From Sabulicella glaciei (lineage in GTDB: Bacteria > Pseudomonadota > Alphaproteobacteria > Acetobacterales > Acetobacteraceae): DNA of 64,000 bases. Below the pieces are notes generated by a model. That model saw only the letters and a list, made by a program, of their open reading frames with translations. It did not search any database and was not told the origin of the DNA. A program made the position numbers and the translations under genes. Where the stretch lies: positions 89,500-153,499 of the forward strand of contig NZ_JAPFQI010000001.1 in assembly GCF_026183895.1 (NCBI RefSeq), written 5' to 3'. Positions 9,178-18,585 of this stretch are shown here, in pieces (positions within the stretch are counted from its first letter, which is position 1; each line of letters starts with the position of its first letter).

Positions 9178-10092
9178 ATGGCTGAGATCACGGCGGCGAT
9201 GGTCCGCGACCTGCGCGACCAGACCGGCGCGGGCATGATGGACTGCAAGAAGGCCCTGACCGAGACGGGCGGCGACATGGATGCCGCGATCGACTGGCTG
9301 CGGAAGAAGGGTCTTTCCGCCGCGGCCAAGAAGTCCGGCCGCGTGGCCGCCGAGGGGCTGGTAGGCACTGCCTCCGGCCCTGGCGTCGCCGCCATGGTCG
9401 AGGTCAATGCCGAGACCGACTTCGTAGCGCGCAACGAGACCTTCCAGAATTTCGTGTCCGAGGTGGCGGGGCTCGCCCTCTCGGTGGGCGATGACATCGA
9501 GAAGCTGAAGGCCGCGACCTTCCCCGGCACGACGCACTCGACGCAGGAGGAGCTCACGCGCCTCGTCGCGACGATCGGCGAGAACATGACGATCCGCCGC
9601 GCCAAGGTGTTCCGGGTCGCGCGCGGCACGGTCGCCACCTACATGCACAACGCCGTGAAGCCGGGCCTCGGCAAGATCGGCGTTCTCGTCGCGCTGGAAG
9701 GCGCGGGCGAGGGCGAGGTGATGGAGCTGCTGGGCCGCCAGATCGGCATGCACGTCGCAGCGACGCGCCCCGAGGCGCTGGACGTCAACGCCGTAGATCC
9801 CTCGTCGCTGGAGCGCGAGCGCGCGGTGCTGACCGAACAGGCTCGCGCCTCCGGCAAGCCGGACGCCGTCATCCAGAAGATGATCGAGGGCCGCATCCGC
9901 AAGTACTACGAGGAAGTGGTGCTGCTGGAGCAGGTCTGGGTGCATGACGGCGAGAGCCGGGTGCGCGCCGTGGTGCAGAAGGCCGGGCTGAACCTTGCCG
10001 GCTTCGCGCGCTTCCAGCTGGGCGAGGGCATCCAGAAGGAAACCTCCGACTTCGCGGCCGAGGTCGCCGCCCAGGCCGGCTTGAAGGCCTGA
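9178..10092 (+). CDS. tsf: Elongation factor Ts
   Basis: A 304-residue guanine-nucleotide exchange factor for EF-Tu. The N-terminal UBA-like helix [20 protein letters not shown] is followed by [20 protein letters not shown] and the Tu-contacting [14 protein letters not shown]. The two core subdomains are full length. It begins 24 bases after rpsB with an AGGAG ribosome-binding site, the usual rpsB-tsf pair. A stable hairpin in the gap after it may reduce readthrough to pyrH. Confidence 0.98.
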   Translation: MAEITAAMVRDLRDQTGAGMMDCKKALTETGGDMDAAIDWLRKKGLSAAAKKSGRVAAEGLVGTASGPGVAAMVEVNAETDFVARNETFQNFVSEVAGLALSVGDDIEKLKAATFPGTTHSTQEELTRLVATIGENMTIRRAKVFRVARGTVATYMHNAVKPGLGKIGVLVALEGAGEGEVMELLGRQIGMHVAATRPEALDVNAVDPSSLERERAVLTEQARASGKPDAVIQKMIEGRIRKYYEEVVLLEQVWVHDGESRVRAVVQKAGLNLAGFARFQLGEGIQKETSDFAAEVAAQAGLKA

Positions 10093-10102
10093 GGCCAGGA
10101 TA

Positions 10103-10128
10103 GGGGGGCGTGGCTGGCCGCGCCCCCC
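10103..10128 (+). terminator. GC-rich stem-loop between tsf and pyrH
   Basis: An 8-bp perfect stem (GGGGGGCG at 10103-10110 with CGCCCCCC at 10121-10128) and a 10-base loop lie in the 76-base gap between tsf and pyrH. No T-run follows, so it may be a Rho-assisted or partial terminator, or an RNA-processing element. Function is inferred from position only. Confidence 0.45.
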
Positions 10129-10168
10129 GCCCCCTGCTAGTTTCCCACGGAACGGAACCGGAAACCCT

Positions 10169-10888
10169 ATGACCCCCACCTACAAGCGCGTGCTCTTGAA
10201 GGTTTCGGGGGAGGCGCTGATGGGCGACCGCGCCTATGGCCTGGACACCGCGACGGTGAAGGCCATCGCGCAGGACATCAAGGACGCGGCCGAGCTGGGC
10301 GTGCAGGTCGCGCTGGTGATCGGCGGCGGCAACATCTTCCGCGGCATCGCAGGGGCTGCGGCCGGGATGGACCGCGCCCAGGCCGACTACATGGGCATGC
10401 TGGCCACCGTGATGAACGCGCTGGGCATGCAGTCGGCGCTGGAGCGGCTGGGCGTGCCGACCCGGGTGCAGAGCGCGATCGAGATGTCCGCGATCTGCGA
10501 GCCCTATATCCGCCGCCGCGCCATCCGCCACATGGAAAAGGGCCGCGTGGTGATCTTCGCCGCCGGCACGGGCAATCCCTTCTTCACCACCGACACCGCC
10601 GCCGCGCTGCGCGCCGCCGAGATGGGCTGCGACGCGCTGCTGAAGGGCACGCAGGTGGACGGCGTCTATGACAGCGACCCGCGCAAGAACCCGGACGCCA
10701 AGCGCTACACGACGCTCACCTATCTCGAGATGCTGTCGCGCGACCTGGCGGTGATGGACGCGGCCGCGATCTCGGTGGCGCGCGAGAACCACTTGCCCAT
10801 CATCGTCTTCAACATCCATGAGGCGGGCGCATTTACGGCCGTGATGCAGGGCCATGGCCGCTTCACCACCGTGACCGACGCCGCCTGA
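10169..10888 (+). CDS. pyrH: UMP kinase
   Basis: A 239-residue bacterial UMP kinase of the amino-acid kinase fold, converting UMP to UDP in pyrimidine nucleotide synthesis; the family is allosterically controlled by GTP and UTP. Motifs are KVSGEAL (11-17, phosphate binding), [10 protein letters not shown], the acceptor-site [16 protein letters not shown] and [13 protein letters not shown]. Length and motif order are standard. It is followed 20 bases later by frr, the conserved pyrH-frr arrangement. Confidence 0.98.
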   Translation: MTPTYKRVLLKVSGEALMGDRAYGLDTATVKAIAQDIKDAAELGVQVALVIGGGNIFRGIAGAAAGMDRAQADYMGMLATVMNALGMQSALERLGVPTRVQSAIEMSAICEPYIRRRAIRHMEKGRVVIFAAGTGNPFFTTDTAAALRAAEMGCDALLKGTQVDGVYDSDPRKNPDAKRYTTLTYLEMLSRDLAVMDAAAISVARENHLPIIVFNIHEAGAFTAVMQGHGRFTTVTDAA

Positions 10889-10908
10889 ACCAGGAAGAGG
10901 GGAAAGCC

Positions 10909-11484
10909 ATGGCCGCCGCACCGCCCGACAAGAACGCCCTCCGCGCCGACCTTTCACGCCGCATGGATGGCGCGATGGAGACGCTGAAGAAGGAGTTCTC
11001 CGGCCTGCGGACCGGCCGCGCCTCGCCCGCCCTGCTGGAGAACATCCGCGTCGAGGCCTATGGCGCGAACCAGGCGCTGAACCAGCTGGCGAACGTCTCG
11101 GTGGGCGGGCCCTCCATGCTGGTGGTGCAGGTCTTCGATCGCTCGGTCACCAAGCAGGTCGAGGTGGCGATTCGTGATTCGGGGTTGAACCTGAACCCGC
11201 AATCGGAAGGCCAGACCATCCGCATCAACCTGCCGCCACTGACCGAGCAGCGCCGCAACGAGCTGGCGAAGATGGCGTCGAAATACGCCGAGGGCGCCAA
11301 GGTCGCCATCCGCGGCGTGCGCCGCGACGGGATGGAGCAGATCCAGGGCTGGAAGAAGAAGAGCGAGATCAGCGAGGACGACGCGAAGCGCTGGTCCGAC
11401 GAGGTGCAGAAGCTGACGGACGACTACGTGAAGCAGATCGATACCGCGGTCGCGGCGAAGGAAAAGGACATCAAGACCGTCTGA
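10909..11484 (+). CDS. frr: Ribosome recycling factor
   Basis: A 191-residue tRNA-mimicking factor that splits post-termination ribosomes together with EF-G. The three-helix-bundle sequence LKKEFSGLRTGRASPALLEN is followed by the hinge and beta-alpha-beta domain (QVFDRSVTKQVEVAIRDS), then INLPPLTEQRRNELAKMASK. The length is a few residues above the usual 185. The stop TGA (11482-11484) shares its A with the ATG of uppS, a TGATG coupling. Confidence 0.98.
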   Translation: MAAAPPDKNALRADLSRRMDGAMETLKKEFSGLRTGRASPALLENIRVEAYGANQALNQLANVSVGGPSMLVVQVFDRSVTKQVEVAIRDSGLNLNPQSEGQTIRINLPPLTEQRRNELAKMASKYAEGAKVAIRGVRRDGMEQIQGWKKKSEISEDDAKRWSDEVQKLTDDYVKQIDTAVAAKEKDIKTV

Positions 11485-12212
11485 TGCTCCACCGCCCCGC
11501 CCAACCGGCGGGCGCGGGCGGCGTCCCGCCGCGCCACGTCGCCGTCATCATGGATGGCAACCGCCGCTGGGCGGAACAGCGCGGCCTGCCTACCGCCATG
11601 GGCCACCGCGCGGGCGCGGAAGCCGTGCGCCGCACCATCGAGGCCGCGATCTCCCACGGCGTGCCGTGGCTGACCTTGTTTGCCTTCTCTTCGGAGAACT
11701 GGTCGCGTCCGAAGGAGGAGGTGCAGGAACTCACCGGCCTTCTGCGCCACTACCTGCGTGCCGAGGTCGCCCAGCTGGACCGCGAGGGCGTGCGGCTTCG
11801 CGTGATCGGCGAGCGGCAGCGCTTCGGGACCGACACCCTGGCCGACATCGAGGCGGCGGAGGCCCGCACGCGCGGCAATGTCCGGCTGAACCTCACCGTG
11901 GCCCTGTCCTACGGCGCGCGATCGGAGATCGTGGCGGCAGCGCGGGCGGCGATGCGCTCCGGCATTGCGCCCGAGGCGCTGGACGAGGCGAGCTTCGCCC
12001 GACACCTTTACACCGCCGGCCAGCCCGACCCGGACCTGATCATCCGCACCTCCGGCGAGCAGCGCCTTTCCAACTTCCTTCTCTGGCAGGCGGCCTATGC
12101 AGAACTGGCCTTCCCGCCGGTGCTGTGGCCCGATTTCGGGCCCGACCATTTTGCCGCGTGCCTCGCCGATTTCGCGGCCCGCGAGCGTCGCTTCGGGGCG
12201 CGGGCGGGGTGA
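11484..12212 (+). CDS. uppS: Isoprenyl transferase (undecaprenyl diphosphate synthase)
   Basis: A 242-residue cis-prenyltransferase that adds isopentenyl units to farnesyl diphosphate to make the C55 lipid carrier for peptidoglycan and O-antigen. Asp24 in VAVIMDGNRRWA is the Mg2+/diphosphate-binding acid. FAFSSENWSRP and the C-terminal PDLIIRTSGEQRLSNFLLWQ are the other family signatures. It is coupled by TGATG to frr and by GTGA to cdsA, placing lipid-carrier and phospholipid synthesis in one chain. Confidence 0.97.
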   Translation: MLHRPAQPAGAGGVPPRHVAVIMDGNRRWAEQRGLPTAMGHRAGAEAVRRTIEAAISHGVPWLTLFAFSSENWSRPKEEVQELTGLLRHYLRAEVAQLDREGVRLRVIGERQRFGTDTLADIEAAEARTRGNVRLNLTVALSYGARSEIVAAARAAMRSGIAPEALDEASFARHLYTAGQPDPDLIIRTSGEQRLSNFLLWQAAYAELAFPPVLWPDFGPDHFAACLADFAARERRFGARAG

Positions 12213-13039
12213 GCGCCGCAGGCGGACGGAACTGGAGCGACCTGCGAAAGCGCGCCCTGACCGCCGGCCTGCTGGGGCCGGCGGCGCTGCTCTGCATGTG
12301 GCTGGGGGCGCACTGGTGGACGACGCTGATGGCGGTCTGCGCGGCCGGGTTGGCCTGGGAATGGGTGCGGATGTGCGGCGGCTCCACCCGCTCGCGCCCC
12401 GGCTTGTTCGTGCCGGCGGCGGTGCTGCTGGCGGGCGCGGCCTCGACGGCGGGGTCCTTCCCCACGGCCATGGTGCTGCTGCTGGTAGGCGCCTATGCGG
12501 CGCGGCACTCGGCGCGGCGGCGCGGCAAGGTCCCGCCGCTCTGGCTCGCCTTCGGGGCGCTGTATATCGGCCTCGCCGGGGTGGCGCTGATCGAGCTTCG
12601 GCACGCCGACGCGGCGGGGCGGGAGAACGTGATCTTCCTGTTCCTGGTCGTCTGGGCTTCGGACATCTCCGCCTATCTGGCGGGGCGGGCCTTTGGGGGG
12701 CCGAAGCTCTGGCCGGCCGTGTCACCCAACAAGACCTGGTCAGGCGCCCTTGGGGGGCTGGCCGGCGCGATGTTGGTCGGGGCGCTGGCAGCCACCGTGC
12801 TGGAGCCCGGTTCTGCCGGTATCAGGGCCGCGCTGGTGGCGGCGCTGCTGGGCATCGCCACCCAGGGGGGCGACCTCCTGGAAAGCTGGATCAAGCGCCG
12901 TTTCGGGGTAAAGGACTCCTCTGGCCTGATTCCGGGCCATGGGGGCCTGCTCGACCGGCTCGACGGAGTCCTGGCGGCGGCGCCGGTCGCCGCACTGCTG
13001 TCCTGGGTCATCGGCCCGGGCACGCATCTTTGGAGGTAA
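12209..13039 (+). CDS. cdsA: Phosphatidate cytidylyltransferase
   Basis: A 276-residue polytopic inner-membrane enzyme that makes CDP-diacylglycerol from CTP and phosphatidic acid. Several hydrophobic segments precede the CDS signature SSGLIPGHGGLLDRLDGV near the C-terminus, and WASDISAYLAGRAFG and SPNKTWSGALGG are also family motifs. The start is GTG at 12209, overlapping the uppS stop by four bases (GTGA). The first 15 residues are polar. Confidence 0.94.
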   Translation: MSAAGGRNWSDLRKRALTAGLLGPAALLCMWLGAHWWTTLMAVCAAGLAWEWVRMCGGSTRSRPGLFVPAAVLLAGAASTAGSFPTAMVLLLVGAYAARHSARRRGKVPPLWLAFGALYIGLAGVALIELRHADAAGRENVIFLFLVVWASDISAYLAGRAFGGPKLWPAVSPNKTWSGALGGLAGAMLVGALAATVLEPGSAGIRAALVAALLGIATQGGDLLESWIKRRFGVKDSSGLIPGHGGLLDRLDGVLAAAPVAALLSWVIGPGTHLWR

Positions 13040-13044
13040 GGGCC

Positions 13045-14205
13045 TTGGGCCGCAGCATTTCCATCCTGGGCAGCACCGGTTCCGTCGGCCGTTCCACCCT
13101 GTCCCTGCTTTCCGCCGCCGCACCCGGCGAGTTCTCGGTCGAAGCCCTGGTCGCCGGGCGCGACGTAGCGGCGCTGGCGGCCCAGGCGCGGGAGCACCGC
13201 GCCCGCCTCGCCGTCGTGGCCGACCCGGAGGGGCTGCCGGCCCTGCGCGAGGCCTTGGCCGGAACCGGAACCGAGGCGGCAGCAGGCCCGGAGGCGGTCG
13301 CTGAAGCCGCCGCGCGGCCGGCGGACTGGACCATGGCCGCCATCGTGGGCGCGGCCGGCCTTGCCTCCACCCTCGCGGCGCTGCGGCGCGGCGGCACGCT
13401 GGCCCTCGCCAACAAGGAAAGCCTGGTCTGCGCCGGCGAGATCGTGCTGGAGGCGGCCCGCGCCTCCGGCGCCACGCTGCTGCCGGTGGATTCCGAGCAC
13501 AACGCCATCTTCCAGGCCCTGGGCGAGCGGGCGACAGAGCAGGTGGCCAAGATCATCCTCACCGCGTCGGGCGGCCCGTTCCGCGAGGCCAGCCTCGCCG
13601 AGATGCGCGCCGCCACGCCGGAGCAGGCGGTGCGCCACCCGGTCTGGTCCATGGGGGCCAAGATCAGCGTGGACAGCGCCACCATGTTCAACAAGGGGCT
13701 GGAGGTGATCGAGGCGGCACGCCTCTTCCCCGGCCCGCCGATCGAGGTGCTGATCCACCCGCAATCCACCGTCCATGGGCTGGTGCAGTACCAGGACGGC
13801 TCGGTGCTGGCGCAGCTCGGCTCGCCGGACATGCGGACCCCCATTGCCCATTGCCTCGCCTGGCCGCGGCGCATGAAGGCGGAGGTGAAGCCGCTGGACC
13901 TCGCCGCCCTGGGCCGGCTGGACTTCGCCGCGCCGGACCCGGCGCGCTTCCCGGCCCTGCGCCTGTCGCGGGAGGCGCTGGAGGCGGGCAGGGGCGCGCC
14001 CTGCGTCCTCAATGCCGCGAACGAGATCGGGGTCGAGATGTTCCTTCGCCGGGAACTCGGCTTCCTGGACATTGCCGCCGTGGTGGAGGATACCCTTGCC
14101 GCACTGGGCGGGGAGGCGGTGCCGGATCTTCCCGCCGTGCTGGCGCTGGACGGGCGCGCGCGCGACCACGCGCGCCGCACCGCTGCCCGGCGCGCCGCCG
14201 CCTGA
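13045..14205 (+). CDS. dxr: 1-deoxy-D-xylulose 5-phosphate reductoisomerase
   Basis: A 386-residue NADPH- and metal-dependent enzyme of the MEP isoprenoid pathway. The nucleotide-binding loop ILGSTGSVGRST begins at residue 7. LALANKESLVCAG, the metal-binding VDSEHNAIFQ, the substrate loop HPVWSMGAKISVDSATM and NAANEIGVEMF follow. No ATG or GTG fits the N-terminus. TTG at 13045, eight bases after GGAGG (13032-13036), puts the Rossmann loop at the family position, so TTG is chosen. It lies between cdsA and rseP as in many proteobacteria. Confidence 0.95.
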   Translation: MGRSISILGSTGSVGRSTLSLLSAAAPGEFSVEALVAGRDVAALAAQAREHRARLAVVADPEGLPALREALAGTGTEAAAGPEAVAEAAARPADWTMAAIVGAAGLASTLAALRRGGTLALANKESLVCAGEIVLEAARASGATLLPVDSEHNAIFQALGERATEQVAKIILTASGGPFREASLAEMRAATPEQAVRHPVWSMGAKISVDSATMFNKGLEVIEAARLFPGPPIEVLIHPQSTVHGLVQYQDGSVLAQLGSPDMRTPIAHCLAWPRRMKAEVKPLDLAALGRLDFAAPDPARFPALRLSREALEAGRGAPCVLNAANEIGVEMFLRRELGFLDIAAVVEDTLAALGGEAVPDLPAVLALDGRARDHARRTAARRAAA

Positions 14206-14214
14206 GGAAACGCG

Positions 14215-15333
14215 ATGCTCGACTTCCTGCCTGATGCCGTCCGCACCCTGCTCGCCTTCGTGGTGGTGCTGGGCGTGCTCATCTTCTTCCACGAGCTGGG
14301 GCACTACTTGGCGGCGCGCTGGCGCAACGTCCACGTGGACGCCTTCTCCATCGGCTTCGGCCGGGCGGTGGCACGCTGGACGGACCGGCGCGGCACGGAA
14401 TGGCGCATCTCCTGGATCCCGTTGGGCGGCTACGTGAAGCTGCACGGGCAGTCGCCGCTGGACGGCGCGCCCGAGCCGAACACCCCGCCCCCCCGCGAGG
14501 GCGAGACCTTCCACGACAAGCCCGTGGGCGACCGCGCCATCATCGTCGCCGCCGGGCCGATCGCGAACTTCCTGCTGGCCATCCTGCTTTTCGCCGGCCT
14601 CTTCGCCACCTACGGCCAGCCGCGCGGCATGACCGCGGTGGGCGTCGTCGCCGCTGGCTCCCCGGCCGAGCAGGCGGGCATCCAGCCAGGCGACGAGATC
14701 GTGGCCCTGGACGGGACGCGCGTGAGCCGCTTCGACCAGGTGCAGCGCCACATCCAGCCTCGCGCCAACGTGCCGGTCGAGGTGCGGGTGACGCGTGAGG
14801 GGCGCGAGGTGACGCTCACCGCCACTCCCACGCCGCGCCCGGGCACCGAGGCATCGCAGCCGGTCGGCATCCTGGGCATCCAGGGCGGACAGGCGCGGTT
14901 CGAGCGCCTGGACCCGTTCAGCGCGCTCTGGGCCGGTACGGTGCAGACCGCCGAGATGTCCTGGCTGACGCTGAGCGGCATCGGCGAGATGCTGAGCGGC
15001 AGCCGCTCGGCGCGCGAGCTGGGTGGGCCGATCCGCATCGCCGAGGTGTCGGGCGAGGCGGCGAGTCTGGGCATCGTGCCGCTCGTGAACCTGATGGCGC
15101 TTCTCTCCATCAGCCTCGCCCTGCTGAACCTGTTCCCGATTCCGCTTCTCGATGGCGGGCACCTGCTCTTCTACGCCGCCGAGGCTGTGCGCGGCCGGCC
15201 GCTGCCGCCGCGCGCGCTGGAATACGGCTTCCGCGCCGGCTTCGCGCTGCTCATCTCGCTCTTCGTCTTCGCCACCTGGAACGACATCGCCCATGGCGGA
15301 ATCGGGCGGTGGGTCGCTGGGATGCTGGGATGA
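14215..15333 (+). CDS. rseP: Site-2 intramembrane zinc protease RseP
   Basis: A 372-residue polytopic protease that cuts membrane-embedded anti-sigma factors or signal-peptide remnants. HELGH at 26-30 in the first membrane helix supplies the zinc ligands and catalytic Glu. A PDZ domain spans about 140-205 (AAGSPAEQAGIQPGDEIVAL). The third metal ligand is in NLFPIPLLDGGHLLF near 308-320. There is one PDZ rather than the two of the E. coli protein, which is usual in alphaproteobacteria. It starts nine bases after dxr. Confidence 0.96.
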   Translation: MLDFLPDAVRTLLAFVVVLGVLIFFHELGHYLAARWRNVHVDAFSIGFGRAVARWTDRRGTEWRISWIPLGGYVKLHGQSPLDGAPEPNTPPPREGETFHDKPVGDRAIIVAAGPIANFLLAILLFAGLFATYGQPRGMTAVGVVAAGSPAEQAGIQPGDEIVALDGTRVSRFDQVQRHIQPRANVPVEVRVTREGREVTLTATPTPRPGTEASQPVGILGIQGGQARFERLDPFSALWAGTVQTAEMSWLTLSGIGEMLSGSRSARELGGPIRIAEVSGEAASLGIVPLVNLMALLSISLALLNLFPIPLLDGGHLLFYAAEAVRGRPLPPRALEYGFRAGFALLISLFVFATWNDIAHGGIGRWVAGMLG

Positions 15334-15425
15334 GCCGCCTGTCGCGCCCTGCGCCCAGCGGGCCGGGGTGGCGGGGCCACCCCGCCGCCGCTATGGTCCC
15401 CGCGTCCGTCGCCACCACGAAACCC

Positions 15426-17762
15426 ATGGGTCGCCCCTTGCACGCCACCTTCCGCGCCCTGCTGCTCGCCACCGCCGGAATCGGCCTGCTCGCCATGCCC
15501 GAGGCCGTGGCGCAGTCGCCGCGCCGCGCGGCACCCGCTGCCGCGCCCCAGCCCCAGGGCGTCATCACCTCCGTCGACATTCGCGGCAACCAGCGCATCG
15601 AGGCGGAGACGATCCGCTCCTACATGCTGCTGCAGCCGGGCGACCCGTACGACCCGGATCGCTCGGACCGCTCGCTGCGCTCCCTGTTCCAGACCGGGCT
15701 GTTTCGCGATGTCCGCATCACGCGCGACGGCTCGCGCCTCGTGGTGCAGGTTCAGGAGAATCCGATCGTCAACCGCGTCGCCTTCGAGGGCAACCGGCGC
15801 ATCTCCGACGACAACATCCGCCCCGAGATCCAGCTCCGCGCCCGCAGCGTCTTCACGCCGCAGCTCGCGCAAGGCGACCGCCAGCGCATCCTCGACCTGT
15901 ATGCCCGCCGCGGCCGCTACGCAGCGCGGGTCGAGCCCAAGATCATCGAACTGGACCAAAACCGCGTGGACGTGGTCTTCGAGATCACGGAGGGCGAGGT
16001 CGCGCAGGTGGCGCGCATCAACTTCGTCGGCAACTCGGCCTTTTCCGACTCACGTCTGCGCGAGGTTGTGGCGACCAAGGAGCAGGCCTTCTACCGGATC
16101 TTCTCCACCTCCGACACCTTCGACCCGGACCGGCTCTCCTTCGACCGCGAACTCCTGCGCCGCTACTACCTGCGCAACGGCTATCCCGACATCCAGGTGG
16201 GGAATCCGTCGGCGGAGCTGGCGCCGGACCGCTCGGGCTTCTTCATCACCTATCCGATGACTGAGGGGCAGCGCTTCTCCTTCGGAGAGATCACGATCAC
16301 CTCCGCCTTCCCGAACCTGAACACGCAGGAGCTGCGGCGCTTCATCGAGATCCGCTCCGGCGACTGGTACGACGGCGACGCGGTGGAGCGCACCTCGCAG
16401 GCCATCGCGGACGCGGCCAATCTGCGCGGCTTCCCCTTCGTGGACGTGCAGCCGCAGATCACCCGCGACACGGATGCGCGACGCATCAACATTACCTTCG
16501 CGATCAACGAGGCGCCGCGCATCTTCGTCGAGCGCATCGACATCGAGGGCAACACCCGTACGCAGGACCGCGTGATCCGGCGCGAGTTCCGCCTCGCGGA
16601 GGGCGATGCCTTCAATGCCGCGCAGGTCCGCCGCTCGCGCGAGCGCATCCGGAACCTGAACTATTTTGGCGACGTCCAGATCACCAGCGCGCCCGGCTCC
16701 GCGCCGGACCGCACCATCATCACGACGCGGCTGCAGGAGCGGGCGACGGGCGAGGTGAGCGTGGGCGGCGGCTACTCGACCGATGCCGGCTTCCTCGCGG
16801 ATTTCGGCATCCGCGAGCGCAACCTGTCAGGCACCGGCCTCGACGCCCGCATCGCCGCGACCATCGCGCAGCGCCGGTCGCAGCTGGACCTGTCCATCAC
16901 CGATCCAGCCTTCCTGGACCGCAACCTCGCCCTCGGCGCGGACGTGTTCTACATTCAGCGCAACCTGCTCAACATCGCGAACTACAGCGAGCGTCGCGCC
17001 GGCTTCGCGCTTCGCGCGGGCTGGGAGTTCAACGAGCGGCTGCGGCAGAACGTGTCCTACAGCCTCGTCCAGCGCGAGGTGTACAACATCCAGGCTGGCG
17101 CCAGCCGCTACGTAACCGAGCAGCGCGGCTCCACCCTGCTGTCGCAGGTGAGCCAGACGCTGTCCTATGACACGCGCGACAACTTCCTGGAGCCCCGCCG
17201 TGGCTACCTGATCCGCCTTGGCACCGACCTCGCCGGGCTCGGCGGCGACGTCGCATATTTCCGCGGCCGGCTGGATGGCGGCTTGCACCTGCCATTCGAG
17301 CGCATCCTCGGCCACGAGGATTACGTGCTTTCCTTCACGGCGAGCGTCGGCATCCTGGAATCCTTTGGCAACCGCCCCGACCGCATCGTCGACCGCTTCT
17401 TCCTGGGCGGCGAGAACCTGCGTGGCTTCGCCCTGGCCGGCGCCGGCCCGCGCGACCTCAACACGGGCGACGCGCTGGGTGGCCGCTTCATGTGGACCCA
17501 GAGCAGCGAGTTCCGCTTCCCGCTGCCCGTCCCGTCGGAACTTGGCCTGATCGGCCGCGCCTTTGTGGATATCGGCTCGCTGTCGCGCACCGTTGCCGGC
17601 ACAGGCATCGGCGACACCGCGGCGCCGCGCGTTGGCGCGGGGGTAGGCATCTCCTGGCGGTCGCCCTTCGGGCTGATCAACATCGACGTCGCGCAGGCGG
17701 TGGCGAAGCAGCGCTACGACGAGACCCAGGTCGTGCGCTTCGGCTTCGGCACGCGCTTCTGA
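15426..17762 (+). CDS. bamA: Outer membrane protein assembly factor BamA
   Basis: A 778-residue Omp85 protein that inserts beta-barrel proteins into the outer membrane. A signal peptide (MGRPLHATFRALLLATAGIG, then a cleavage-like AMPEAVAQS) precedes about five POTRA repeats (for example ITSVDIRGNQRIEAETIRSY and VERIDIEGNTRTQDRVI). The barrel follows, with the lid-loop motif GGENLRGFALAG and a terminal aromatic (FGFGTRF). ATG 15426 is chosen because it gives a good signal peptide; ATG 15393 is also in frame. It is followed by skp and lpxD as is typical. Confidence 0.95.
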   Translation: MGRPLHATFRALLLATAGIGLLAMPEAVAQSPRRAAPAAAPQPQGVITSVDIRGNQRIEAETIRSYMLLQPGDPYDPDRSDRSLRSLFQTGLFRDVRITRDGSRLVVQVQENPIVNRVAFEGNRRISDDNIRPEIQLRARSVFTPQLAQGDRQRILDLYARRGRYAARVEPKIIELDQNRVDVVFEITEGEVAQVARINFVGNSAFSDSRLREVVATKEQAFYRIFSTSDTFDPDRLSFDRELLRRYYLRNGYPDIQVGNPSAELAPDRSGFFITYPMTEGQRFSFGEITITSAFPNLNTQELRRFIEIRSGDWYDGDAVERTSQAIADAANLRGFPFVDVQPQITRDTDARRINITFAINEAPRIFVERIDIEGNTRTQDRVIRREFRLAEGDAFNAAQVRRSRERIRNLNYFGDVQITSAPGSAPDRTIITTRLQERATGEVSVGGGYSTDAGFLADFGIRERNLSGTGLDARIAATIAQRRSQLDLSITDPAFLDRNLALGADVFYIQRNLLNIANYSERRAGFALRAGWEFNERLRQNVSYSLVQREVYNIQAGASRYVTEQRGSTLLSQVSQTLSYDTRDNFLEPRRGYLIRLGTDLAGLGGDVAYFRGRLDGGLHLPFERILGHEDYVLSFTASVGILESFGNRPDRIVDRFFLGGENLRGFALAGAGPRDLNTGDALGGRFMWTQSSEFRFPLPVPSELGLIGRAFVDIGSLSRTVAGTGIGDTAAPRVGAGVGISWRSPFGLINIDVAQAVAKQRYDETQVVRFGFGTRF

Positions 17763-17781
17763 ACCGGAAAGTCTGATCCTC

Positions 17782-18570
17782 ATGCGTTTTTCTCGTCTCG
17801 TCCTCGGCCTGTCCATTGGCCTCCTTCCGGCTTTCGCCCTCGCGCAGCAGGGTGGGCAGGAGTGGTTCGTGCCCGGACAGGGTCAGGGCGGGCAGCGCCC
17901 GGCCCAGGCGCAGCAGCGCCCCGCCCAACCTCCGGCCCAGCAGCGTCCGGCGCAGCCTTCGCAGGGCCAGGCGGCGCGGACCGGGCAGCAGCCCCCGGCA
18001 GCGCTGATCGGCATCGTGGACATCCCCGAGGTGCAGCGCGTCTCCACCGCATTCAACCAGGTGCGAGAGGAAATCGAGCGGCGCCGCACCCGGCTAAACG
18101 ATGACCTCCAGCGCGAGCAGAACACCTGGCGCGAGGCGCAGCAGCAGCTGGCCACGCAGCGCGCGACGCTGAACCCGGAGCAGATCCGCCAGCGCGAGCG
18201 CGAGCTGCAGGACCGCATCACCGACTCGCAGCGTATCTTCCGCAACCGCTCGCAGGCGATCGAGCAGGCGGCGCAGCAGGCCCTGTCGCAGATCGAGGAG
18301 TCGCTGGCGAACGTGGTGCGGCAGGTGGCCGCCGGGCGCAGCGTGAACATCGTGCTGCCGCGACCGCTGGTCATCATGAACGAGCCCGCCTTCGACATGA
18401 CGGAGGAGGTCAGCCAGCAGTTCAACCGCATCCTCGCGCGGGTGAACATTCCGGCCGACAGCGATGGCTCCACCCCGCCCGCCCCGCCGCCACAGCAGGT
18501 CACCCCGCGTGGCCAGGCACCGGCCCCGGCCGCGCAGGGCGGCCAGCGCCCGGCCCAAGGCCGCAACTGA
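17782..18570 (+). CDS. Skp/OmpH-family periplasmic chaperone with low-complexity extension
   Basis: A 262-residue secreted protein with signal peptide MRFSRLVLGLSIGLLPAFAL ending AQQ. After a Gln/Pro/Ala/Gly-rich stretch (about 22-73, repeats like AQQRPAQP) comes the OmpH core, starting IGIVDIPEVQRVSTAF, with long charged coiled-coil arms (about 100-180). A closing strand (NIVLPRPLVIMNEPAFDMT) and another Pro/Gln-rich tail follow. Skp binds unfolded outer-membrane proteins as a trimer. The position between bamA and lpxD supports the call. The disordered arms make it about 90 residues longer than a classical Skp. Confidence 0.85.
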   Translation: MRFSRLVLGLSIGLLPAFALAQQGGQEWFVPGQGQGGQRPAQAQQRPAQPPAQQRPAQPSQGQAARTGQQPPAALIGIVDIPEVQRVSTAFNQVREEIERRRTRLNDDLQREQNTWREAQQQLATQRATLNPEQIRQRERELQDRITDSQRIFRNRSQAIEQAAQQALSQIEESLANVVRQVAAGRSVNIVLPRPLVIMNEPAFDMTEEVSQQFNRILARVNIPADSDGSTPPAPPPQQVTPRGQAPAPAAQGGQRPAQGRN

Positions 18571-18585
18571 GGGAAAGGGGGCCGC

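Noticed and set aside
7915..10179. A 754-codon minus-strand open frame opposite phnN, rpsB and tsf
   Set aside because: It is antisense to highly conserved ribosomal genes and matches nothing I recognise.
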